A stretch of DNA of 64,000 nt from Cladophialophora immunda (lineage: Eukaryota; Ascomycota; Eurotiomycetes; Chaetothyriales; Herpotrichiellaceae). The notes beneath the pieces are model-generated. The model searched no databases. It worked only from the letters and a program-made list of their open reading frames with translations, and was not told where the DNA came from. Positions 54,094 through 64,000 of this stretch are shown here, one piece after another; within the stretch, counting starts at the first letter, position 1; every line of letters starts with the position of its first letter. Where the stretch lies: the NCBI RefSeq assembly GCF_000835495.1, contig NW_015622541.1, forward strand, positions 930,001-994,000. The letters run 5' to 3'. A program made the position numbers and the translations under genes.

Positions 54094-57000
54094 ATTGAAA
54101 ACGGTGTTGGCGGATAGAGAGAAGGGAAAGAATTGAGTGGTGCCGACAGTCCATATCTATTGCCCAATCTAGGGACAAACGGACTCGCGGCAAAGGCCAA
54201 GTTGATAGTGGATATGGTCCCAAGGGAGACAAGGCAAGATTAAATTGGTACATCAGTTGCGGCGAGGAGAAGCTGGCTGCTGCAAGCAGTAGCCAGAGTT
54301 AGTCAATACAAGTGTATATGGGTCAGGGTTTGACGAGGGTGGAATAGTTTGACCCAGAGCCAGGGTTTGGCGAAGGTCAAGGCGCAAAGCCAAAGCATGA
54401 CGAACATGACTCCAGGACAGGTACAAACAGGGGACGGGGTTTATTGGCGGGTCACGGTGGGTTTGCTCAGGGTTAGGAACTTAGGACCAAGGGGAAGCGA
54501 TCAGGCGAGATGCATCAAGAAAAACGGGCGGCTGCGGTAGCTTAGGGTGTGGAAACCGGGGCAAAAGGGAATGGAGTGGTAGAAATCGGGAAAAGCCTGG
54601 CTGGGCCAGCCATAAGCAGCGCACCGGTACGCATATTTGCGTCAATCTGATGGCCGAGGCGATCTGGAAGGAAAACAGTCCCACAGAGGCAAAGGTATGG
54701 GGGGCCGGGCAAGGGAGCCCGTCGACCAGGTGAATGGCAAGAGTGCGCGGTGTGTGGACCGCGAACATTCGGTGGATGGATTGGATGGCGTTGACAGGAT
54801 GACAGATTTGGCCGCAGCACTGGGGGGGGAATTCGCTGCAGCCTGGAACCAAGGCTGTCAGAGTTGTGCTGAAGAGCCACGGGGCGTACGAGGAGGTCAG
54901 AAGTGAAGTCAAGGTGGACAGGTATCGAAAGGAGGCTATCCCGTTAGCTCCAAGTTTGCTGGCGAGTGGGCACTGTATCATACGAGCACCAGAATCATTC
55001 CGGAGATGGGGTTTGAGGTGGCTCAGCATGAACCTGGTCAGACACGGGAAACAGAGAGGGGAAAAGAGCGGAGGTGGCCAGAAAAAAACCGTCTGATGCA
55101 CAGTGTACAGCCAATGCCATGGCGGGAGCATGAGGTTGGAAAGGAAACGCGGCCGGCGGGCACGGGATGATGCGGTTGCATTCCTCAAATGTGCGTGTTT
55201 GAGAGAAAAAGTCAAACAGGGTTGAAGGAGGGTCAAAACTGGCTGCAGGGATGCATGATTTGGCGTCGATACGGTTTTCGAGAGGCGAGAAGATGGTGAG
55301 GTGGGTGGTCAACAATTGATTTCCCAAAGCTGGCGCAACAATCCTCCATGCTCGGTTTTAGTGCCGCAGGGGTGTGTCATCGTCTCGTAAAGCCCAGCTC
55401 TTGCGGTGCCGCACAGTCGCCCTCGTAAAATGGACTAGGTTAGGCTTGGGGAGGATGATCGCGAGGCAATTCGAGGTAGGAAGACGAGGGACAAGTTTGG
55501 CCGGGGCTGGAGCTTTGGTAGCTTTTGGTCAATAGCCTGCTGGGTGGTTCAAGGTTAGCCGCCATCCATCGGGTCGGGAAGGGTTTCTGAAATTAGTGGA
55601 GTGGGAACCGGGCAGGATGGAAGCAAATCGAGAAAAATCCCCATGAGTCAGAGCAAGGGTCGAGGAATGTGGGACGATGGGCGCATTCAGGAAATGGAGA
55701 TGAGCAAGCAAATGGCGCCGACATGGCAAGTGAGAAAAGAGAGACACGGTCCAGAGAGGCACGAGAGGTCAAACAAAGAAAAAAACGGGCCGAGGGGGCT
55801 GCCATGTGGGGTGGAGACTGGGAATGCGCACTTGGGGTTTGCAATGGAGATGCAATGGAACTGCGAGAGTGACTAGGGTCCATTACCCGTACATGCAAAG
55901 TTGGGTTGACAAGGGTCAAGGGGGGGAATTGCGTGGTTGGCAACAGAAGGTTGTAGCTTACGAGGTGAGCACTGAGCACTGAGCAGGGTGGGTGGCGGCC
56001 CCGTGAAAACCCGGGACAGTTCCCCAAGCAGGTTATCAACGAGGCGCTGGAGGGGGGGTCCTGGGCAGGCCTACGCAAAGGAGTGTCAGGGCATCACGGC
56101 ATCAGGCAAGAGACCGACAAAAAGCCCAACCGGGGGCGGCAACAAGGCCTAACAGGGGAAGGATGGGCGGTTTCGAGCCCGTCTGACTTCCAGGCTGTCG
56201 TCTGGTGCCACTGCCCGTCCAGGCAGCTGGCCACTGACCATCGACCACTGCGGCTTGCGTACGGATGGAATGAGCGAGAAACGCGCAAAAAGGAAATCGA
56301 CGGTGTGAATGTGTGTCTGTGCATGGTGCAGCCCACAGCCCACAGCCCACCGCCCCAGCTCCCAGGCCCAGACCAGGCTTAAGCTGCGACCTCTCCCCCC
56401 TGCCAGGCGTGGATCACCGGCACACGGCAAACTGCATGGCTAACTTTAAAACAGGATCAGCTGTCCTCGCCTGGGATAGGCGGCCGGGGCTTTTCCCAGC
56501 AATGTCATTGGACGGCACAAACTACAAGGAGGATTGGCAAGCCTTTCGTCAGAAATCACTGGCACAGTCTAATCTGTACAGAATAGACGCCATCTCAGAA
56601 AAAAGCCAACTCACTTGATAGCGACGAGGTGGCCGCCAGATCAGAAATAGCTAGTATCGTTAACAAAGGTAAGGGATACCACTCCGTCCAAGGGCAGAAT
56701 AAATTAGCCGTCTGAATGACGATTGCCGTTCAATTGATAGTTTGCTACCTACGGAGTACTATAATACCCTTTCTCGTCAGACTGTGCCACTTATTGTGGA
56801 CAGGGCTCGTTGGGTCACCCGGAGATTTTGTGGTTGTACGAAGGAACTCTGAGCTGGGAGGAGGAGGAGGAGTTGCAGCGCTTCGCCTAGCCTAGAGACA
56901 CGACGGGTCAAGGGGACGACCAGGAGGGAATCATGATGTGAGAATGGGCGCAGGCGCAGGCGAAGGGAGGGGCGCGCGCACGAGCAAGCAATCCTGAAGG

Positions 57001-58480
57001 AAATGATGTTCTCGTACAGAGGATACCTGGCTCGGCTGCTAGTTAAGGGAGTCTTCAACTAGGCGCCTCCAGTGGGCTAATGGATTAACTAGGCATAGCT
57101 AATTCCCCTCGCATTGACAGCTTGGTGACGCCTGCAATGGGCCCTAGGCCAACCTAGTGCTGGTGTCCTGCTCATCCGTCCCTTCACATTGGTCCATTGT
57201 TCCCCCATCCACACCAAACGGAGAAAGCAGAATCTCGAAAAATTTGCGATGTTTCTCCCTCCGACTTGGGACCTGCATCGCGCCTTTCGTTGCACCACTT
57301 CTTCCAATCCTCTTTCACGCCAGCCGCCCCCTCCCCACGCGCCCCTATGGAGTCAGCGCTCCCCGAAGAATGGTACCAACCAGAGCCCAATGACTTCACT
57401 CCATCACCGTGTCGACCCGACATTGACCTGCGTCGTCTTCCCTGCTGGATCAAGATGTGCTGGAAAACCCTATATCTCCCCCCCCGAGTCCCTCGTCTTC
57501 CTTGACTAACCAATAACAGAAGCGACATTCTTCGGATCTTCCTTCAAGCTCGACCCCAGGTGCAGACCGCCAAAGGCAGCTGACACCTGTTGTCCATCAA
57601 CCGTCCTTCCCCCTTCCCACTGATCGCCCTCCCAAATTTAACACCTCCAGTCGGTGAATCGACCATCCTCCCTGGCCAGACTGCTTGTCTGGCCAATAAG
57701 ACTTATTGCAGTCGATCAACGCTGGAAATTCCTGTTTGGCAACAGTCCATCACCTCTGGAGGTGCGTTTGTGGCCCACAGGTGCCTTGTTGATGGCCATC
57801 ACACAATCGGTGATCTGGGAGCGCGACGGGTCCTGACTCGCCCTTACAAATTCGATACGAAGTGACATGGGCTCCTTAGCAGAGCTAGATCCCGAGCACA
57901 ATTTTGGCAGTGTTGCTCTTGGGGGGAGCGCCATCAGTGGCTGCAACAACGCTGGTCTCCACTGTCTGACAAGTTGCTGCGTAAGGGTAAGCTTCAGGCC
58001 AGAATGGCTGACAGCATCCCAGCGCCGAGCATCACCCCCCCCCCCAAAGGTTGCCCTTCTGACACCGAATTGATCCCAGTGGCTTGCCGGCAGGGCGCGC
58101 GCCACGTTACCTCGCTACGAGACTTTGGTTCCTATTTTCCCGTCCACTTGCGTGCAAATGAGACAATTACAAAGATGCCGAGTGACATCCCTTGGGCCTG
58201 CTCGCATGCTCCGTGCCGAACACAGGCTGACTTGGGAAATGTCGATCGGCTAGCTGCCGGTTTTCTGGTGTCTATCCGAACGCAAATGCTTGTCGGCCGT
58301 CCGTGTGTACCAACAAACTTGAGACGGAATTGCCGGCATGAGAAGACAATCACGAGCGAGAGCATCCTGTCACCAAAAATGGTGAGTAAATCATAAGGCA
58401 CCTGCACCAGGACTCAATTTCTTGGATGTCCTCCGGAGCGAGTTGTGGTTCATTTCGGAGATCGCGCCAATCCGATGGAC

Positions 58481-58529
58481 TACCGTACACCGTACCATCA
58501 AGATACGTTTTTGTACGGTGTACTCGGTA
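58481..58529. repeat. Imperfect inverted repeat (hairpin)
   Basis: Left arm TACCGTACACCGTAC (58481-58495), right arm GTACGGTGTACTCGGTA (58513-58529). They pair over 15 bp with a 2-nt bulge (CT) in the right arm; the loop is 17 nt. Confidence 0.85.
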
Positions 58530-60810
58530 TAGGTCCTCCTTTCAAGCGATAGTAGCAGCTAGTCGTTTGGTCTGGTAGCGTCCAACCTGGGCCCCTTTCC
58601 CTCGTCCTGATCCAGTAGTCGGGACGTGCAGAGGATGCGATGCGACAATGTGAGCGGGACCCATTTCCGTCCCCTTCAGGTAGATCCGTGGTGTCATCAC
58701 GCCTTCTGGTTACCACTGGTGCCACCGCGTTCCAGGGTGCGAATTTCTCAGGTCTCAGCCTAGTGCGTCGACTCGTCACAAGCACGTTCAGTGGCAACCA
58801 TCAGACCTTGGCGTACAAGAGACTCCACGGTCAGCTAAGTGAACGATGACAGGATATGCAGCGCTCAGAACTGGCCTGGGCCACCCTTACATCTGCCGTT
58901 TGAGCTCGGTGGATACCAAGTACAACATCAGCGGCAAAATGATGAACGTACGGAATACTTGTACGGAGTGCCAGGTGTTCCGTCAGGATGCTTCAGGGAA
59001 AAGGGAACCTGGGGTCCAGCGCCATTAGCGATCCACATTAATAGGCCTCCCGAAGGTTCTAACTCCACTGTCCACGTTCTCAGTTCTCACGATCTGAGCC
59101 CCTATCAACCATTATTGCTATCCTTGTCCAAGGCCACCAGAGGATTCGAACGCCGCTCCGACGGACTATCTTCCGAGGCTCCCTTGCAGCGTTGAGATTT
59201 AGCTTCGCGGTTCTGTATCCAAGTCGATCCTAGCTGGAATATCTTTTGATAGTCCGTGGCCGCCGACAAATTACCTCAAGCCTCGGGTTGCTGACGGCTC
59301 AGAAGGCGACGTCGAGGCCTTATCATCCCGCCTGTCACATCTCCAAGCGACCCCCAGTTTTGCGCAGGTTAGAGTGGATCTGCACCGGGGTGCGCACGCA
59401 CGGCATCGCACGGATCAGATTTGGGCACATCCAAAGGGACAATAACTGTGACGGACCAATCGAAGCGCAACGCGCCAAAAGAGTCTTGACGAGAATTCAG
59501 GACTGATGAGCAGGTCCACCCACTGACCTGAGCAACTGTGCCACGGCTCCATACAGCACAACCTCGTTTTCGGTCCGCCGGATTCACAAGTTGGACGAAA
59601 AAAAAAAATCTGGAACCTTGCAAGATTAATGTTGTTTGCATCTGGGCGTGTGAGACTACGCCACCACGGTCTTGTTCGCAGACTCCCCGAAGGCTGGCCG
59701 TTTCTCAATTTTGGCTCGACACGCCATCTGTGACACCGAGACACCTATGCTGTTTTCATCTCGATCATGGGCAGAAAGTTAGGAGCAACCATGGGTTCGC
59801 GTCATGCGGCCTGGTCGTGCAGGGGGGCCAGTCTCCATCAATGACACGATTTAAGTCGATTTGTGTGCTTCTGCACCAACCCACAGCCGTGATGTTCGTT
59901 GTGGTTGCAGCCCTGCTGGCTTCTCCGCTGCAAACTCTAACCAGGAGCTTTGCTGTTGCGAGATGAGTTTTCTGCCTATCAACTGCTCGCCAGAATTTGT
60001 TGCTGGAAATGCAGTTGGCACAACCCTCGACCCCGCTATCCAACAGATTCTTTCCTTGGACATTTCCGATTGCCGTGCGGAGTCCTCCGGCCCCCTGTGG
60101 ATTCTGGTCAAATTGAGGGCATTGACTTGTCACTCGTCTCTCCCAGTTAGGAGCAGAGCAAAGAAGCCCCGGAAGTTGATGTCTTCTACACTTGTGAGCC
60201 ATGCGGCAAATCTAAATGCAGGACCTGTTTCATTTGGAACATGGAAATGATGACGTTGGTCGAGCGGTGGAACCGAGGCGTGATCACGGAGGATTTGGCC
60301 GGTGGGAAAACTCGAAGCAGGGGGGTGTCCAAGTGTGTCAAGTGTCAAGCATCAAACACCAATGCACCAACTCGTATCTCTGCAGTGGCGATAGCAAGCA
60401 TGACTGCCCGGACAGTGCGAACACACCGCAGCACGAGGGCAAGCGCAACAAGGGCAAGGTCTGGTTAAGTCAGCCTGGACATCCATCCCACAGCCTGCCT
60501 GCATACGGTGGGCCTACTACTAATAGCACCAGCTTGGTCGCTCCAACACGCGCCAGTTTGGAGAGTGTCCTCGTTCCCAATAAAGGAGCGGGAGGGTTGT
60601 TCTGGCCCCTCCGGAGGCAAGGTCGTGCACATCTCAGCCTAACTAGTTCCTGTCCGTTCGTCGATCACATCCCACCAGGCATCGACCATTGCTCCAGCCG
60701 AATTGACCATGGGACAAGTCTGATCAACCGAAACTACCAGAACTGGGAAGGTGTGATGGGCTGACGCACCGCCTCTTGACAGGCTGGATCATCCATCACG
60801 TTGGCGTGTT

Positions 60811-60827
60811 CCTGTACTCCGTACAGG
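60811..60827. repeat. Short perfect hairpin around TACTCCGTA
   Basis: CCTGTAC-TCC-GTACAGG, a 7-bp perfect inverted repeat with a 3-nt loop. Confidence 0.8.
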
Positions 60828-63024
60828 GGGGCATTCCAACCCGTCCAAAAAGTTCCTGCAGCGAAGACAAAAGATCCCAGCCTTTCCAGCTTTCTTACTT
60901 CACCCCTGCGGCGATCGGGTCAAGGACTTCGTATCTGCAACGACAGAAAGTCTACCTCTCTAACTTCAGCAGTGAGGCATATGACACCGGCAAATTTATG
61001 TGCTCAACTTCGAAAACAGAACGATTTGGCATTGATGTTCCGATCGATTTTCCGTGTTGAGAGTGCCCAGGAACTCAATCGCCCTGTTCCATTGCGCACA
61101 TTTTCACGTTCCGAAGCCACTCAAGGCAAAGATTGACCAGTGATTGTATCATACCGGTTTACTGGAGCATTGCAGACTCCCACGGTGCGGGTTGAACCAA
61201 TACAGCCAAGCACATGGCTCGCATAGACCATCTTGAACAGTCTTACTGTCGCCAGCCCACCTGCCGAAGGTGTCGGAGGACCATGGAGGGTGCGCTGGGC
61301 AAGTCTTGTTTTGTCGGTGGGCTATCCTGTGCTGCAACTGGTTGACTCTTTCGGAAACGCTGCTGTCCTTGCATCTCGATGCAAGCATTTCCCCGAACCC
61401 AATTGCTACCTTGCTTTTGCGGAAATATCCCAACCAGCCTCCGGAACGAGTCTTTTGACCAGATGCATTTTGTTTTCTGCCTCCTTGTTCTTTTCTTCGG
61501 CTCACTACCCGGGCTCTTGACCCGACTTGCAGTCCATGACCGGCTCAGTCACTCAGTCAGGCAGTCTCTCCACCGAGACCATTTGTGACCTGGTTTGTTT
61601 GCCACCACAAACTAACTTCCCCTTGCAGTCCAATGTCAAGCATGTGGCAAGACAAACATTCAAAAGGGGTTATTGGCGATGTCTGGGCTACCTCGGGCAA
61701 AGCTTCTTGTATTTTGTCTCGTCGCTGTCCTTGTTTAGCGATCCCTTCCTCCGTACCTACACTCAACTTTCCCGCGTCGACCTGGGTATACCGTCTGACG
61801 CGATTCATTTTTGGCCATCATCATGACCATCATCCCCTGACTATTTCATGACTCAGCCCAACACCATGTTTAGCAGCCTGGGATCCTGGCCTGGCAGCAT
61901 CTTGCAGCGTAACCTCGTCTCCTTGACGTCAAAAATAACCGACAGAAGAAACAATCTAGGACTCGCCGAACCAGTCCGTCACTGGTGATTCATCAATACC
62001 ACAACAACTTGGATTGACCGGCTCTTGGGAAGTAGCCTCCTGGGCCGTGCATTGCTCAGGCCGTGTCCCCGCTGTCCTTGTTGGTCGATACATCTAGAAC
62101 ATTATTACCCCGCTCGCAAACAGGTATCACATGCCAGCAGAAAAGCTGATCTAGAAAGCAGCCCGTACTTGGCACCTATGGCCTCTATGTACCAGCCTAG
62201 ACCCCGGCAACAAATGCTGGTGAGGCTAGTAGGCTATCAGGGCCCAGGCCGTAAGAAGTAACTCGCAGCCTGATGTTGACCACCACGCGCCCACCCTACC
62301 CAAAAACATATCCCCAACCCTTCGATATCCCTTCAGAAACCAGGAGTGGGAAAAAAGGACAACCCAAAAGAAAAGAGAATGTCAATCAAGCTAAAAAAAA
62401 CAATCAACAGCCAGGATTCCCACCTGGTCACCCACGGTAGTACTAACTGGCCGGCATATGGCTTAAGTATGGCTGAGCGAACGGGAAGCCCTGCTTTCCA
62501 TATCCTATGGTCGATTGCGGGAGAGAATGTTGCACATGAGTATATATGTTATGCCATTGCATCTAAGGGTTTCCGATTCCATAAATTGTGCAATGGTAAT
62601 TAAATCCGTGACCAAGGATCAATCAGTGACCTGCTGTAGTCGTTAGTAAGACAGGTAATCAATTGCAGATCGCAAAGTTTTCCAAACAAAAACATGTTTA
62701 TAACTCGAAGAGTTTCATCTTCCCTTTGCGATTTGCGATTTCCTACCAACGTTCCTCTTCACTCGCCGTTTATCCTCTGATCCGTGGCTATGGCGCATGG
62801 CGAGTGGCGCAAATCCCACAGAACTCGAAATTCTTCACGCTGTTCCCCCCCCCCTCTCTCTCTCCAATCTATCGACGCTCCTTGGAAGCCACGTCTTCTA
62901 GCCATGTTACGCTCTCCACTGCCGACTCTCGCGCTCTAGGCTGGAGAAAACAGTAAATAGGAGAGGGAGACATCCAGCTCGTTCAGAGGTTCGCGTTGAG
63001 CTCGAGAAAGCGCGCCTTCGGTCT

Positions 63025-63053
63025 GGTCAGGTCAGTGTCAGGTCAGTGTCAGT
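63025..63053. repeat. Tandem repeat, GGTCAGTGTCA-type
   Basis: Two and a bit direct copies of about 13 nt (GTCAGGTCAGT unit). Confidence 0.7.
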
Positions 63054-63291
63054 CTGTCTTGTTGCGACGCCGTTGCCTGTCCGGGCCGGCGCAAGGTCTC
63101 CCCTCGAAACGGTGTTGCAAATCGGGGGGTTCGCCGTCCCTGTCTTCAGAACCGGTCTGGATCTGGATCTGGATCTGGACCTGGACCAGAAACAACGGCG
63201 TGGCCATGTGGAAGAAGCCCGGTCATTCCAGGACCGCCTGAGACAGAGGACGCCGTGGGGCTGGGCTATGGTGTTCGTAGGTACCTATCAG

Positions 63292-63292
<1 letters not shown>

Positions 63293-63351
<59 letters not shown>

Positions 63352-63352
63352 G
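63293..63352. repeat. Compound microsatellite (CA)19(GA)10
   Basis: An uninterrupted CA run of 38 nt followed directly by a GA run of about 20 nt. Confidence 0.95.
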
Positions 63353-64000
63353 ACCTAGGACACGGAAGCCGCCAAACATCAAGGCGCGACCGCAACCAGA
63401 ATCTCAACACGCAGCAAGAACTCGTTCGACTGCAGAAGGAGGGAGATGGCAAGATATCCATCTCCGGGGCAGAGATGAAATAGATCGCGAAACCCCGGTG
63501 ACGGACTCGCAGCTCGCAGCGTGGCAAGGCTCTTCCTCGGACGGGGAGTCAGTGAGGGAAAACGGGAATCCCAAAGAGAACATGGCATGTGGAGGCGTTG
63601 CGAAGTTCACTGGAAAGAGAATGCGAGAAGCTCTGGAACAAGCTCGACCTTCCAGCCGAACAGACAAGGCACCAACGGCCCTGCAACAGAGATAAAAGAA
63701 GCACGATAGTAGTAAAGAAACAAACCAACTTTCGACTTAGTTGCAGGTTAATGAGAAAGGCGTAGAAAGGAGCCACTTGCAGCACTAATGTCAAATCAGA
63801 GGACAGCAAGCAGAGCAGGAGTCGCAGGTTGACGTCCAATAAAGTCATGTCCCTGCAGGACACTTCGTGCTCCATTTCCAGAGTTGTTTCAGCGTTGATG
63901 GCCGTATTTTGGTCCGATCAAAATCCTCCTCCCCTAAATATCCTGCCCGTCGCTAAATCCCCATCGACGAGATGGGATCCGGCCTTCTCTTCAAAATGGC

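Larger units (their letters stand above)
54094..64000. other. 9.9 kb gene desert, strand-asymmetric
   Basis: No open frame here has family similarity, signal peptide or convincing intron structure. From about 54,300 to 56,400 the + strand is conspicuously G- and purine-rich, with repeated GGGTCAGGGTTTG-like words and runs such as GGGGGGG. From about 57,100 to 57,700 the + strand is C- and pyrimidine-rich. Fungal promoters and leaders are often pyrimidine-rich on the coding strand, so the left part fits a long upstream region of the minus-strand gene at 54093 and the right part one of a plus-strand gene beyond 64000. An ATG at 63972 (MGSGLLFK) could begin such a gene, but only 29 bases remain. 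Confidence 0.6.

Noticed and set aside
54460..54482. CAGGGTTAGG, resembling the fungal telomere repeat TTAGGG
   Set aside because: A single occurrence, not an array; conserved genes lie nearby and the sequence continues for 9.5 kb.
54481..56078. Long minus-strand frames rich in Ser, Pro, Phe and Leu
   Set aside because: A product of the purine-rich + strand; the pyrimidine-rich complement rarely encodes stops. No domain or intron structure.
59145..59170. tRNA-like GGATTCGAACGCC, T-arm look-alike on the minus strand
   Set aside because: The flanking bases do not pair as a T-stem and no acceptor or anticodon stem is found.
63046..63695. Frames across the CA/GA microsatellite
   Set aside because: They exist only because dinucleotide repeats lack stops.

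Overview
This is nuclear DNA of a filamentous ascomycete (Pezizomycotina). Most genes are cut by short GT-AG introns of about 50-100 nt, there are no operons, and the protein set is fungal: Zn2Cys6 transcription factors, X325/BIM1-like copper proteins, D-xylose reductase, L-arabinitol dehydrogenase and a dihydroxyacetone-synthase-type transketolase. The gene set fits Eurotiomycetes, perhaps Chaetothyriales, but that placement is inference. I found no rRNA, tRNA, CRISPR array or intact transposon.

Left part (1-22.9 kb), accessory metabolism. A three-gene block combines a LadA-like arabinitol dehydrogenase (+), a D-xylose reductase (-) and a DAS-type transketolase (+); the last two share a divergent promoter with a GGCTAA (XlnR-type) site. 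Together they suggest pentose or polyol oxidation feeding a xylulose-5-phosphate transketolase. Next come a secreted S41-type peptidase (-), a head-to-head pair of GPI-anchor-like X325/BIM1 copper proteins, and a tail-to-tail pair of paralogous Zn2Cys6 regulators. A 2.7 kb stretch without an intact gene closes this part.

Middle part (22.9-54.1 kb), mostly housekeeping. In order: eIF2B delta, ribosomal protein S29, an eroded FMN-dependent alpha-hydroxyacid dehydrogenase, a small secreted protein, an unknown acidic protein, APC/C subunit 13, DNA polymerase alpha B subunit, AMPK gamma (Snf4), a Sec14/Pdr16-type lipid transfer protein, a lipocalin-like protein, MFAP1 with an RS tail, TRAPP subunit Trs31, NAD kinase, a membrane-anchored ubiquitin protease, Las1, and a conserved-looking acidic protein of unknown function. 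Splice junctions were worked out by hand from frame continuity, GT/AG sites and family similarity.

Right part (54.1-64 kb) is a gene desert of about 9.9 kb. I see no convincing coding gene in it. It has a marked strand asymmetry: purine/G-rich on + next to the minus-strand gene at its left edge, C-rich on + further right. It also holds small hairpins and a (CA)n(GA)n microsatellite. It looks like a very long divergent promoter or leader region, probably serving a regulated gene beyond the right edge.
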